From Clostridia bacterium (GTDB lineage Bacteria > Bacillota > Clostridia > Lachnospirales > Lachnospiraceae), in NCBI GenBank assembly GCA_910576325.1, contig CAJTIM010000003.1, positions 1-64,000 on the forward strand: 64,000 nt of DNA, read 5' to 3'. Both the position numbers and the translations under genes were made by a program. Positions 9,941 through 18,822 of the stretch are shown one piece after another. How positions within the stretch are numbered: the stretch's first letter is position 1; each line of letters starts with the position of its first letter. The notes below the pieces were generated by a model. The model saw nothing but the letters and a program-made list of their open reading frames with translations. It searched no databases and was not told the origin of the DNA.

Positions 9941-10249
9941 TTATTCATGAATCAAATTCTTTTTGATGGCCTTTGCCAATCCCTCGTCCGTTACCGCCAA
10001 TGAAGCCCGAAATTGTTTTCCTATGGCATGACCCAGTTCTTCCTTTTCTCCAAAGAAACAGATGGGCACCTGATAGTAGTCACACATATTCCGAAACTTT
10101 TTCTTTGTATTCTCCGATGCGGACTCCGACACTATTACAAGGGCGGCTTTGCCGGATTTCACTGCCTTTTCCGTAGCAAATTCTCCGCTTACCAGCTTGC
10201 CGGCCTTCATAGCCATACCTATCATCCCGTATGCTTTATTCCATGCCAA
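9941..10249 (-). CDS. ylxQ: L7Ae-family ribosomal/RNA-binding protein YlxQ
   Basis: A protein of about 102 residues of the L7Ae/L30e family, which binds kink-turn RNA. The core is GMIGMAMKAGKLVSGEFATE, KAALVIVSESASENTKKKF and ASLAVTDEGLAKAI. I place the start at a TTG (10249-10247) with AAGGAG about 10 nt upstream, because the protein then begins at the family's usual place; a start at 10279 is possible but adds an atypical basic extension. It overlaps the end of ylxR by 14 nt. Standard position between ylxR and infB. Confidence 0.9.
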   Translation of the reverse strand: MAWNKAYGMIGMAMKAGKLVSGEFATEKAVKSGKAALVIVSESASENTKKKFRNMCDYYQVPICFFGEKEELGHAIGKQFRASLAVTDEGLAKAIKKNLIHE

Positions 10250-10514
10250 TTTGCTCCAGCTCCTTTTCCAGACTGTCATAAACCTCCGGGGGAATACTCA
10301 TCTTCAAAGAACGCTCCAGTCCCCGGTTCTTTCTTGCCTTTTTCAAACATTCCGATGAAAAGCAAAGATACGCGCCCCGTCCGTTCTTCCGTCCTGTGGT
10401 ATCTAAGACAACCTCGTCCTCCACCGTCTTAAGAACGCGCAGCATTTCTTTTTTACTTTTCATTTCCTGACAGCCGACGCACTGGCGCATAGGCACCTTT
10501 CTGTTTGTACTCAA
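10236..10514 (-). CDS. ylxR: YlxR-family RNA-binding protein (RnpM)
   Basis: A 92-residue DUF448 protein; B. subtilis YlxR (RnpM) binds RNA and modulates RNase P. Visible motifs are PMRQCVGCQEMKSKKEML at the N-terminus and GRGAYLC, both characteristic. The likely start is TTG at 10514 (AGGA upstream); an ATG eight codons in is the alternative. It sits between nusA and ylxQ. Confidence 0.93.
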   Translation of the reverse strand: MSTNRKVPMRQCVGCQEMKSKKEMLRVLKTVEDEVVLDTTGRKNGRGAYLCFSSECLKKARKNRGLERSLKMSIPPEVYDSLEKELEQIGME

Positions 10515-10586
10515 TCTATCACATCCTGACCTCTGTCATATGACAGGCTTCTTTATTGTTACTGTTCACCCGTGAGCAGTAACTTT

Positions 10587-11816
10587 TTATTCCTCCGGAA
10601 TCTCTTCCGTATATGCCGGCTCTTCCGTATACTCCTCTTCATATGCATACTCAGGATAAGAATAATCCGTTTCCTCCGGATATTCGTCCCCGTAAGCCGC
10701 TAAAGCCGCCTGCTCCTCCTGATAATCCTCGAAGTCCTCATACTCTTCGTATTCTTCGTCTACATCCAGCCAGCCTTCGATCTCCTTGGCCTGCGTCTCG
10801 CTCTTGATGTCAATCCGAAACCCGGTCAGCCTTGCGGCCAGACGGGCATTCTGTCCTTCCTTTCCGATAGCCAGAGACAGCTGATAATCCGGAACCACTA
10901 CTTTGGCCGTCTTATCCTCCGGGTCTGCCAAAACGGCTACCACCTTGGCCGGACTTAAGGCATTCTCAATCAGAAGAGCCGGATTTTCATTCCAATTGAT
11001 AATGTCAATCTTCTCTCCCCGCAGCTCGCTTACAATGGCATTCACACGAGCTCCGTTCATACCTACACAGGCGCCCACGGGATCCACATCCGGGTCATTG
11101 GACCATACGGCAATCTTCGTTCTGGAGCCTGCCTCTCTTGCAATGCATTTGATCTCCACCGTGCCGTCCCGCACCTCCGTTACTTCCGATTCAAACAAAC
11201 GCTTTACCAGCTCCGGATGGGTTCTGGATACTGCAATACGCGGTCCCTTTGTGGTGTCCTTCACCTCCAGAATGTAGACCTTGATACGCTCCGTAGGCTT
11301 GAATACCTCTCCTTTTACCATCTCATTCTCATTCAGGATGGCATCCACCTTGCCTAAGTTGATGCTTACATTCCTGCCCAGATAACGCTGTACCACGCCG
11401 GTAACCACATCTTTTTCCTTTCCGTAGTACTGGTTAAACAGAACCTTTCTCTCTTCCTCGCGAATCTTCTGGAGAATCACGTTCTTGGCATTCTGGGTGG
11501 CAATACGGCCAAATTCCTTGGACTTAATCTCCACATTGACGATATCTCCCACCTCATATTTGGAATCTACCATCTTCGCATTTGCCAGGCTGATCTCCAT
11601 CACCGGATCCTCTACCTCTTCCACTACGGTTTTCTCCGCAAAAACGGAGAACTGACAGGTCTTGGGATCGATGTTGACTTTTACATTATCCGCCTTTCCA
11701 AAATGGTTCTTGCAGGCCGTAAGCAGGGAATTCTCAATGGCTTCCAGCAAGGTTTCCTTGCTGATATCCTTTTCCTTTTCCAAAATTTCCAAAGCTTCCA
11801 GCAATTCTGTGTTCAT
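10587..11816 (-). CDS. nusA: transcription termination/antitermination factor NusA
   Basis: A 409-residue NusA: N-terminal RNA-polymerase-binding domain (1-130), S1 domain (about 135-200, with [16 protein letters not shown]), and two KH domains (about 230-345, with [14 protein letters not shown] and [18 protein letters not shown]). The last 60 residues are an acidic, Tyr/Glu-rich tail ([15 protein letters not shown]) in place of the C-terminal repeats of E. coli NusA. Second gene of the operon, behind rimP. Confidence 0.97.
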   Translation of the reverse strand: MNTELLEALEILEKEKDISKETLLEAIENSLLTACKNHFGKADNVKVNIDPKTCQFSVFAEKTVVEEVEDPVMEISLANAKMVDSKYEVGDIVNVEIKSKEFGRIATQNAKNVILQKIREEERKVLFNQYYGKEKDVVTGVVQRYLGRNVSINLGKVDAILNENEMVKGEVFKPTERIKVYILEVKDTTKGPRIAVSRTHPELVKRLFESEVTEVRDGTVEIKCIAREAGSRTKIAVWSNDPDVDPVGACVGMNGARVNAIVSELRGEKIDIINWNENPALLIENALSPAKVVAVLADPEDKTAKVVVPDYQLSLAIGKEGQNARLAARLTGFRIDIKSETQAKEIEGWLDVDEEYEEYEDFEDYQEEQAALAAYGDEYPEETDYSYPEYAYEEEYTEEPAYTEEIPEE

Positions 11817-11903
11817 TGTTCTCTTTCCTCCTCGTTCTAAAAAAGCGTACTCCCGAAGCTCCCCTGATATAAGGCTTCTCCGAAATCGCTTGCACGACCA
11901 ACC

Positions 11904-12371
11904 TTAAAAATCAAAAGCCAATCGAATCAGGGCAATGTTATCCCTTTGGAATACTTGCTCCTCTTCCTCTTCTGTTACAATCGTTACCGTATCCCTATTG
12001 TATGCCTTTAAAATCCCTCGAAATTCCTTCTGCTTCTCTATCATGCGGTAGGTGCGGATCTCCACTTCCTCCCCCAGACTTCGCTCAAAATCCCGTTCTT
12101 TTTTCAGCGGACGGCCAAGCCCCGGAGAGCTTACCTCCAGAATGTAGGACTCTTCCATAAAATCCTTCTCGTCAAGAAGATCGCTTAAGGCCCGGTTCAC
12201 AATCTCACAGTCATCCACGGTGATTCCTCCCGGCTTATCAATGTAAGCCCTTAAGTACCAGGTACCGCCCTCTTTTACATACTCCACATCCACCAGCTCA
12301 AAGTGATTGGCTTCTATGATGGGCATCACCAGCTCTTCTGTCTTTTGTTCGTAACTCTCTCTTTTTGTCAT
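11904..12371 (-). CDS. rimP: ribosome maturation factor RimP
   Basis: A 155-residue 30S maturation factor. The N-terminal domain shows YEQKTEELVMPIIE and LRAYIDKPGGITVDDCE; SPGLGRPLK is the family signature around residue 85; the C-terminal Sm-like domain covers residues 90-155. First gene of the nusA-infB operon, with a roughly 120-nt leader containing a terminator-like hairpin. Confidence 0.96.
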   Translation of the reverse strand: MTKRESYEQKTEELVMPIIEANHFELVDVEYVKEGGTWYLRAYIDKPGGITVDDCEIVNRALSDLLDEKDFMEESYILEVSSPGLGRPLKKERDFERSLGEEVEIRTYRMIEKQKEFRGILKAYNRDTVTIVTEEEEEQVFQRDNIALIRLAFDF

Positions 12372-12435
12372 AGACTTCCTTTCCCGTCCGGGGCCATAGA
12401 TTCCTGTTTTTGCTCTTGTGCCAAGCCCTGCTGTT

Positions 12436-12471
12436 TCTCAAAAACAAAGAGTGAACTTTCGTTCACTCTTT
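12436..12471 (-). terminator. terminator-like hairpin in the rimP-nusA leader (candidate attenuator)
   Basis: On the minus strand an 11-bp stem (AAAGAGTGAAC / GTTCACTCTTT) with a GAAA tetraloop is followed by GTTTTTG. It lies downstream of the CaCA antiporter stop, so it can end that transcript, but it is also downstream of the rimP promoter at 12497-12524 and therefore inside the rimP leader. The interrupted T-run suggests a weak, NusA-responsive terminator. Confidence 0.75.
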
Positions 12472-12496
12472 TCGGCCGCCTTATTTAATCTATCTA

Positions 12497-12524
12497 ATTA
12501 TAACACATTTTCCGTAAAATGCAA
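12497..12524 (-). promoter_or_regulatory. sigma-A-type promoter of the rimP-nusA-infB operon
   Basis: TTGCAT (12524-12519), 16-nt spacer, TATAAT (12502-12497) on the minus strand. Transcription would start near 12490, about 120 nt before the rimP ATG, and upstream of the leader hairpin. Confidence 0.7.
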
Positions 12525-12532
12525 GCGCTTTT

Positions 12533-13477
12533 TTATCGCACTATAATATAGCCCATGTAAACCCCATAGCAGCCAAGCATAGCGGCGCCGGTAATCCTGC
12601 TCACCCGCTCCCTGCACCACAAAGGGACAAAAAACACAAGTGTCAGCACAAGCAGAATCACCATATCATATACATTTTCCATTTTCACCGCAATGGGGTG
12701 AATTACTCCGGAGGTTCCCAGGATAAAACCAATATTTAAAATGTTAGAGCCTAATACATTTCCAAGGGCAATCTCGCTCTCTCCTTTTCTGGCCGCCACC
12801 ACGGAAGTGACCAGCTCCGGCAGAGAAGTTCCCACGGCTACAATCGTCAGTCCCACCAGGGTTTCGCTCATTCCCACCCGATAGGCCAGCTCCGTAGCGG
12901 AATTGACTACCATCTGACCGCCGCCGATGATAGCTATCGCTCCGCCGATGCAAAACAACAGGCTGACGGGAAGCGGACGCGTAATACCAAACTGCTCCGC
13001 CACCCGATTCCGGACCGCCATACGAATCAGGCAATACATATAGCCGGCGGTAACCGCCAGCAAAACCGCTCCGTCCAAACCGGAAATCGCTGCGCCGCCT
13101 TCATTCCAAAAGATATCCACAGCGCTCCCCAGCATCAGAAGAGCCATCAGAAATGACATAACATAATCACGTTTTAACACGGAACGCTTCACTGCCATAG
13201 GGCGGATCACGGCAGCCAGCCCCACCACAACCAGAAGATTCATAATATTGGACCCCGTTACATTTCCCAGGGCAATATCATTACTCTCCTTCAATGCCGC
13301 CGTTACGCTCACCGCCAGCTCCGGCAGGGAGGTTCCCAAAGCCACAATCGTAAGCCCGATCACTATGGAAGGAATCCCAAGCTTCCTTGCAATATCCGAA
13401 GCGCCTTCCACAAAAAAATCCGCTCCCTTAACCAACAGTACAAAGCCAATGATCAAAATGACAACCGACAAAATCAT
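12533..13477 (-). CDS. CaCA-family calcium/sodium antiporter
   Basis: A 314-residue membrane protein made of two inverted repeats of five helices. The ion-binding alpha repeats are both visible: GLTIVALGTSLPELAVSV (about residue 40) and GLTIVAVGTSLPELVTSV (about residue 200), each followed by a GNVxGSN motif. This is the YrbG-like branch, exporting calcium in exchange for sodium or protons. The ATG at 13477 has AGGAG 6 nt upstream; a longer reading adds 21 hydrophilic residues that do not fit the family. Confidence 0.94.
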   Translation of the reverse strand: MILSVVILIIGFVLLVKGADFFVEGASDIARKLGIPSIVIGLTIVALGTSLPELAVSVTAALKESNDIALGNVTGSNIMNLLVVVGLAAVIRPMAVKRSVLKRDYVMSFLMALLMLGSAVDIFWNEGGAAISGLDGAVLLAVTAGYMYCLIRMAVRNRVAEQFGITRPLPVSLLFCIGGAIAIIGGGQMVVNSATELAYRVGMSETLVGLTIVAVGTSLPELVTSVVAARKGESEIALGNVLGSNILNIGFILGTSGVIHPIAVKMENVYDMVILLVLTLVFFVPLWCRERVSRITGAAMLGCYGVYMGYIIVR

Positions 13478-13621
13478 CTGTTTCTCCTCTTCCGGCCGGA
13501 CTGCCCCGGTGTACTGTCTGCGCGGTTCATCGTGATTCATCTAATTGCCGGACAGCACACTTGCGGTTCCCAAACTCGTTTTGTCCCACGGCATATCGCC
13601 GATATACGGTATTCTGCATAC

Positions 13622-13661
13622 AGAAAAGACTTTTAACAAAACTTCTCTGTAAAAGTCTTTC
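13622..13661 (-). terminator. hairpin after purB
   Basis: AAAGACTTTTA and TTAAAAGTCTTTT pair over an inner loop of about 14 nt, ending in TTTTCTG on the minus strand. A second small palindrome, TACCCCTATGGGGTA, lies at 13700-13714 just after the purB stop. Together they probably end purB transcripts. Confidence 0.65.
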
Positions 13662-13722
13662 CTGTTTTCTCGTCTTTATACCCTCCCCCGGTGAATGTAT
13701 ACCCCTATGGGGTAGAGGGACC

Positions 13723-15156
13723 TTACACATTAATCTCCGCTTTCACGCCAAGCAGCTCCTTATATTCCTCCAGAATCGGATTCACTACCCGGCCTAAGAA
13801 TGTCTCCACCTGCTCCCTGGCGCGTCCCACATAGCGGGAAGGCTCCATTGTCTTCTTCAAGTCCTCCAAAGACAGGTTAAATGCCGGGTCCGCCGCGATC
13901 AGTTCCAGCAGATTATTCTCGCCGCCGTTCACCTTCACATTCTTTCCGGCCTCCATGGAAAGCTCCCGAATCCGCTCATGCAGCTCCTGCCGGTCTCCGC
14001 CTGCCTTCACCGCATCCATCATAATATTCTCCGTAGCCATAAAGGGCAGCTCCGACTTAAGCCTCTTCTCAATTACCTTGGGATAAACCACCAGTCCGTC
14101 CACTACATTGAGGCACAGATCCAGAATCCCGTCCACAGCTAAAAATCCCTCCGGAACACTCAGACGCTTATTGGCCGAATCGTCCAAAGTTCGCTCAAAC
14201 CACTGTGTCGCTGAGGTAATTGCCGGATTCAGAGCATCCACCATCACATATCGGGACAGGGACGCAATCCGCTCACTCCGCATGGGGTTGCGCTTATAAG
14301 CCATAGCGGAAGAACCAATCTGCGACTTCTCAAACGGCTCCTCCACTTCCTTCAAATGCTGCAAAAGCCGGATATCATTGGACATCTTATGCGCACTGGC
14401 TGCAATCCCAGCCAGAACATTCAGCACCCTGGTATCCACCTTCCGGGAATACGTCTGCCCCGACACCGGATAGCACTCTTCAAAGCCCATTTTCCGTGCA
14501 ATCATAGGATCAATCTTGTCAATTGTCTCCTGTTCCCCGTCAAAAAGCTCCAAAAAGCTCGCCTGCGTCCCGGTCGTCCCCTTAGAACCAAGAAGCTTCA
14601 TCGTCGAAATCACATGATTCAAATCCTCCAGATCCAGACAGAACTCCTGCATCCAAAGGGTGGCACGCTTACCCACCGTAGTGGGCTGAGCCGGCTGAAA
14701 ATGCGTAAACGCCAACGTCGGCAGAGCCTTATACTCGTCTGCAAAGCCGGCCAGCTCCCGAATCACATTCACCAGCTTTTTACGGACCAGCTTCAAAGCC
14801 TCCGTCATCACAATAATATCCGTATTATCTCCCACATAGCAGGAGGTAGCCCCCAGATGAATAATCCCCTTGGCCTTTGGACACTGCTGCCCATAGGCAT
14901 AAACATGAGACATCACATCATGGCGCACTTCCTTCTCCCGCGCCTTCGCCACATCATAATTAATATCATCCTGATGTGCCTTCAGCTCATCAATCTGCTC
15001 CTGGGTAATATTCAGCCCCAGCTCCTTCTCCGTCTCCGCCAAAGCAATCCAGAGCCGCCTCCAGGTCCGAAACTTCTTGTCCGGAGAAAAAATGTACTGC
15101 ATCTCCTTGCTTGCATATCGTTCGGATAACGGGCTTACATATCTATCTGTGCTCAT
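13723..15156 (-). CDS. purB: adenylosuccinate lyase
   Basis: A 477-residue fumarase/aspartase-superfamily enzyme acting twice in purine synthesis (SAICAR to AICAR, adenylosuccinate to AMP). The signature SSAMAYKRNPMRSE (residues about 285-298) holds the mobile catalytic loop; GATSCYVGDNTD and THFQPAQPTT are the other active-site regions. AGGAG lies 6 nt before the ATG and is part of the conserved end of the palindromic repeat that precedes the gene. It follows purC on the same strand. Confidence 0.97.
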   Translation of the reverse strand: MSTDRYVSPLSERYASKEMQYIFSPDKKFRTWRRLWIALAETEKELGLNITQEQIDELKAHQDDINYDVAKAREKEVRHDVMSHVYAYGQQCPKAKGIIHLGATSCYVGDNTDIIVMTEALKLVRKKLVNVIRELAGFADEYKALPTLAFTHFQPAQPTTVGKRATLWMQEFCLDLEDLNHVISTMKLLGSKGTTGTQASFLELFDGEQETIDKIDPMIARKMGFEECYPVSGQTYSRKVDTRVLNVLAGIAASAHKMSNDIRLLQHLKEVEEPFEKSQIGSSAMAYKRNPMRSERIASLSRYVMVDALNPAITSATQWFERTLDDSANKRLSVPEGFLAVDGILDLCLNVVDGLVVYPKVIEKRLKSELPFMATENIMMDAVKAGGDRQELHERIRELSMEAGKNVKVNGGENNLLELIAADPAFNLSLEDLKKTMEPSRYVGRAREQVETFLGRVVNPILEEYKELLGVKAEINV

Positions 15157-15172
15157 AACTCAATCTCCTATT

Positions 15173-15312
15173 CCAGTACCGTAATGTCCCTTACAATGCA
15201 CCTACCCTAAATCAATTCCCAGCCACAAAATCCCGTGTCTGTAAATCGATTTGTGCATTGTAAGGCACATTACTGTTTCCAGTACCGTAATCTCCCTCAC
15301 AATACACCTAGC
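15173..15312. repeat. 106-bp palindromic repeat, one full plus one partial copy (purC-purB gap)
   Basis: One full unit at 15173-15278 and the first 34 bp of a second at 15279-15312, which runs up to the purC stop codon. Each unit is an imperfect palindrome, so the minus-strand mRNA would fold into one long hairpin: outer arms around CCTTACAATGCAC / GTGCATTGTAAGG, inner arms around AAATCAATT / AATCGATTT. Two more full copies are at 38121-38332. The purB-side end carries the AGGAG used by purB. Confidence 0.85.
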
Positions 15313-16017
15313 CTACAGTCCCAGCCGCTTAAACACCTCATTATAAGCCTCTTCCACATTCCCCAGATCCCTGCGGAAGCGGTCCTTGTCCAGCTTTTCA
15401 TGCGTATTGATATCCCACAGCCGGCAGGTATCCGGAGAAGTCTCATCCGCCAGAATAATCTGCCCCTTATAACGCCCAAACTCAATCTTAAAATCAATCA
15501 GCTCAATCCCCGCATTGGCAAAATAAGCCTTATACACCTCATTAATCTTAAACGCATACTCCGTAATCGTATCAATCTCTTCCCTGGTAGCCAATCCCAG
15601 AGCAATCGCAAAATAATCATTAATCAGCGGATCGCCCAACTCATCATTCTTATAACTAAACTCCAGAGTAGGAGCCGCAAACCTGGTCCCCTCCTCAACG
15701 CCGAGCCGCTTCGAAAAGCTTCCCGCCGCCACATTCCGGATAATCACCTCCAGCGGAACAATCTCCACCTTCTTCACAGCCGTCTCCCGGTCACTCAGCT
15801 CCTCAATATAATGCGTCGGAACCCCTTCCTTCTCCAAAAGCTGAAACACCCGGTTACTCATCCGGTTATTCACAACACCCTTCCCCTGAATCGTCCCCTT
15901 CTTCAGCCCATTAAATGCCGTAGCATCATCCTTATAATCCACAATCAAAACATCCGGGTCCTCAGTCGTAAAAACCTTCTTAGCCTTCCCTTCATACAAC
16001 AACTCTTTCTTTTCCAT
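15313..16017 (-). CDS. purC: phosphoribosylaminoimidazole-succinocarboxamide synthase
   Basis: A 234-residue SAICAR synthetase joining aspartate to CAIR in purine synthesis. It begins [10 protein letters not shown] (the usual N-terminal nucleotide-binding motif) and shows GVVNNRMSN, the [14 protein letters not shown] region and [14 protein letters not shown]. Normal length. I use the ATG at 16017; upstream in-frame sequence is the tail of the ABC ATPase read in another frame. Upstream of purB in the same direction. Confidence 0.96.
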   Translation of the reverse strand: MEKKELLYEGKAKKVFTTEDPDVLIVDYKDDATAFNGLKKGTIQGKGVVNNRMSNRVFQLLEKEGVPTHYIEELSDRETAVKKVEIVPLEVIIRNVAAGSFSKRLGVEEGTRFAAPTLEFSYKNDELGDPLINDYFAIALGLATREEIDTITEYAFKINEVYKAYFANAGIELIDFKIEFGRYKGQIILADETSPDTCRLWDINTHEKLDKDRFRRDLGNVEEAYNEVFKRLGL

Positions 16018-16111
16018 AAAACAACCCTGCCCTTTCTTAATCATCCTATAAGTATAACTGCAACTACTCCAAATTTCAACCATCCAAAACGAAATTTTAC
16101 AAAATCCCCTC

Positions 16112-16900
16112 TTATTGCACAAAATGCCCCAAAAACTGCTGTGTCCGAACCTCTCTCGGATTCCCAAACACCTCCTCCGGCGTCCCTTCCTCCAAAATCC
16201 GCCCGTCATCCATAAAAATCACATGATTCGACACATCCCTCGCAAAAGCCATCTCATGAGTCACAATAATCATCGTAGTCCTCTGATCCGCCAACTCCCG
16301 AATCACCCTTAACACCTCCCCGGTCAGCTCCGGGTCCAGGGCCGACGTCGGCTCATCAAAGCAAAGAATATCCGGCTGCAAAGCAAGCGCCCGTGCAATC
16401 GCCACCCGCTGACACTGACCCCCGGAAAGCTGATGCGGATAATTCTTCATCCGATCTCCAAGCCCCATCTGCTCAAGAAGCACCCGCGCCTTATGTTCAA
16501 TCTCCTCATGAATCGCCTTCTTATTCTCCTTATAATCCGGCCGCTCCTTCGCCAAAAGCTCACTGGCAATCATCACATTTCCAAGGGCCGTATACTGCGG
16601 AAACAAATTAAAAGACTGGAACACCAATCCAAAATGCAGCCGCTTCTTCCGAATCGCCTCTTCCTGGGTCGTCACCGGATCATTGGCATCAAAAAGCGTC
16701 TCCCCATTTACCCGGATAATTCCCGTATCCGGCCGCTCCAGAAAATTCAAACAGCGCAGACAAGTGGTTTTCCCGCTTCCCGATGATCCAATCAGCGAAA
16801 CCACCTGCCCCTTTTCCAAAGAAAAATTAATATCCTTAAGCACCTCCGTGCGCTCAAAGGTCTTGCTTAAGTGTTCTACCTCCAACATCGCCATTTTCAT
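16112..16900 (-). CDS. amino-acid ABC transporter, ATP-binding subunit
   Basis: A 262-residue ATPase of the polar amino-acid uptake class (GlnQ/TcyC type). Walker A is GSSGSGKTT (about residue 38), the Q-loop [16 protein letters not shown], the signature [15 protein letters not shown], Walker [15 protein letters not shown], and the H-loop [11 protein letters not shown]. Forms a complete uptake system with the permease (8-nt gap) and the binding protein just upstream. The substrate cannot be fixed from sequence. Confidence 0.94.
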   Translation of the reverse strand: MKMAMLEVEHLSKTFERTEVLKDINFSLEKGQVVSLIGSSGSGKTTCLRCLNFLERPDTGIIRVNGETLFDANDPVTTQEEAIRKKRLHFGLVFQSFNLFPQYTALGNVMIASELLAKERPDYKENKKAIHEEIEHKARVLLEQMGLGDRMKNYPHQLSGGQCQRVAIARALALQPDILCFDEPTSALDPELTGEVLRVIRELADQRTTMIIVTHEMAFARDVSNHVIFMDDGRILEEGTPEEVFGNPREVRTQQFLGHFVQ

Positions 16901-16908
16901 GCGCCCCC

Positions 16909-17595
16909 TTACCTAAAATAATCCAGCTTTTTCTCCAGCCGTCCCAGCAGCACCGTCAGCAAACCGCTGAAAATCAGATAATAAACCGCCGTGAAAAACA
17001 GCGGCCAGATCTGACCGGAAATTCCCTGGGACCCTTTCATAAACGCCTGCCCTGCCCAGATAATTTCCTGAAGGGCAATAATACGCGCCAGAGAAGTATC
17101 CTTCACCAACGTAATAATCTCATTGGATATCGGCGGAACAATACGCTTGATCATCTGAAGCAGCGTAACCTTGAAGAAAATCTGCCTCCTGGTCATACCA
17201 AGCACCAGTCCGGCCTCCTCCTGCCCCACCGGAACGCTCTGAATCCCGCCCCGGTAAATCTCCGAAAAATAGCAGGCATAGTTAAAAATAAACGCCACGG
17301 CGGAAGCCAGGAACCGTGCGGCCTCTCCGCCGCCCCAGATCTGCTTTCCAAGCACCAGCCCCGGAAAATAAAAAATAATCAAAAGCTGAATCATCAGAGG
17401 CGTTCCCCTGATAATCCAGACCACAATTTTCGTAAAATAGCTTAAGGGACGAAAACGGGACATGGAGCCAAAAGCAATCACAAGCCCCAGGGGAACCGCG
17501 CCCAAAAGTGTAACCGTAAACAATTTTAACGTCTGTAAAAAGCCAACATTCAGCGATTGAACTACAATCGGAAACTGCTCCAAAAACTGCTCCAT
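16909..17595 (-). CDS. amino-acid ABC transporter permease
   Basis: A 228-residue permease of the His/Glu/Gln family with about five membrane segments. The EAA-like cytoplasmic loop is seen as [19 protein letters not shown]. The ATG at 17595 (MEQFLEQFP) has AGGA 7 nt upstream and fits the family; an in-frame start 12 codons earlier is possible. Lies between the binding protein and the ATPase. Confidence 0.93.
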   Translation of the reverse strand: MEQFLEQFPIVVQSLNVGFLQTLKLFTVTLLGAVPLGLVIAFGSMSRFRPLSYFTKIVVWIIRGTPLMIQLLIIFYFPGLVLGKQIWGGGEAARFLASAVAFIFNYACYFSEIYRGGIQSVPVGQEEAGLVLGMTRRQIFFKVTLLQMIKRIVPPISNEIITLVKDTSLARIIALQEIIWAGQAFMKGSQGISGQIWPLFFTAVYYLIFSGLLTVLLGRLEKKLDYFR

Positions 17596-17750
17596 GTATG
17601 TATCCTGCTTTCCTGTGTAATAAAAATTCAAACTGCCGGGCCGTATCCGAATCCATCGCTTCCGTCTCCGGCCGGTTTACAGCAAAAGATGCGGAAAGGT
17701 TTTGTTTCCCTTTCCGCAAGCTCCTTATACAATCGTAACTCCGTACACTC

Positions 17751-18647
17751 TTATTCCTCAACCAGATCCACGTCAATCAAGGCTGCCTGTATATTGTAGG
17801 TCTCGGCACATGCCGCTATGCTTCCGTCCGCGTAGCTCGCCAAAAAGAAATCATTCAAAGCCGCCGCCAAATCGGAACCCTTGCGGAAGCCCACGCCGTA
17901 CTCCTCGCTGTTAAGCTGAACCGTGTAGGTCAGATCCGCATAACCGGTGCCCTCTCCTACCATAGCCGCTGCCATCAGAGAATCGATAACCGCCGCATCG
18001 GAAGTACCGGAAGCCACCTCAAGAAGCGCATCGGACTGAGCCTTTACCGGCGTACAGTTTAAGCCAAGAGCCGTTACCTCCGCTTCTCCGGCGCTGCCTG
18101 CCTCAACCGCAAAGTTCAGATCCTTTAAGCTGTCCGTATCCTGGTACTGATCCGCCTTATCTGCCGGAACAATTACAATCTGCGCGTTGTTGCAGTACGC
18201 ATTGGAGCACTCCATCGCACTCTTTACCTCGTCCGTGAGGGTCATACCGTTCCACACACAGTCGATGGTTTTGCTGTCAAGCTCCAGAGCCTTGTTATCC
18301 CAGTCAATTTCCACGAACTCCACCTCAACACCGAGGGTCTCGGCAAAAGCTTTTGCCATATCCGCGTCAAAGCCAATCCACTCGCCGGAGGCATCTTTAT
18401 AATCCATCGGCTCAAAATCCGTGATACCTACTACCAGTGTTCCCTTGGACTTCACATACTCCATATCGCTTCCGTCTGTTCCGTCTGCGCCCTCCACCTC
18501 CGGAGCCTCTGCGTCGTCCCCGCTCTCAGACGGTGCCTCTGTCTCTGCCGGCGCTTCTGCCTCCGGCTTTTCCTTGGAACCGCAGCCTGCCAGCAGAGAT
18601 GCCGTCATCAGTCCGCACAGTAATAAACTCAATACTCTTTTTTTCAT
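17751..18647 (-). CDS. amino-acid ABC transporter substrate-binding lipoprotein
   Basis: A 298-residue SBP_bac_3-family protein. Residues 1-22 are a lipoprotein signal (lipobox LLAGC, Cys22), then an acidic Ala/Glu/Pro linker, then the two-lobed domain starting at VVGITDFEPMDYKD. FDADMAKAFAE and DCVWNGMTLT are family signatures. It captures the amino acid outside the membrane and delivers it to the permease. First gene of the operon; a 175-nt upstream gap separates it from the MFS gene and shows no riboswitch I recognise. Confidence 0.94.
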   Translation of the reverse strand: MKKRVLSLLLCGLMTASLLAGCGSKEKPEAEAPAETEAPSESGDDAEAPEVEGADGTDGSDMEYVKSKGTLVVGITDFEPMDYKDASGEWIGFDADMAKAFAETLGVEVEFVEIDWDNKALELDSKTIDCVWNGMTLTDEVKSAMECSNAYCNNAQIVIVPADKADQYQDTDSLKDLNFAVEAGSAGEAEVTALGLNCTPVKAQSDALLEVASGTSDAAVIDSLMAAAMVGEGTGYADLTYTVQLNSEEYGVGFRKGSDLAAALNDFFLASYADGSIAACAETYNIQAALIDVDLVEE

Positions 18648-18822
18648 AGTTTCCTCCCGTCCCTGTTATAGAATATAAAGCATATTTGAACATTCTTCCG
18701 CCATTCTCGCAGAATACCGCTCTTCAATATCCCTACAGGTTTCTATACTTTTTTTCTCTACCAATTGGCCACTGTACCCTGGTAAAGTTACCGTTGTATT
18801 CTATCACAGGATTGAAAGGCTG

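Noticed and set aside
18648..18822. Riboswitch or T-box before the amino-acid ABC operon
   Set aside because: No GGTGGxACCGCG T-box sequence and no known riboswitch core was found by eye.
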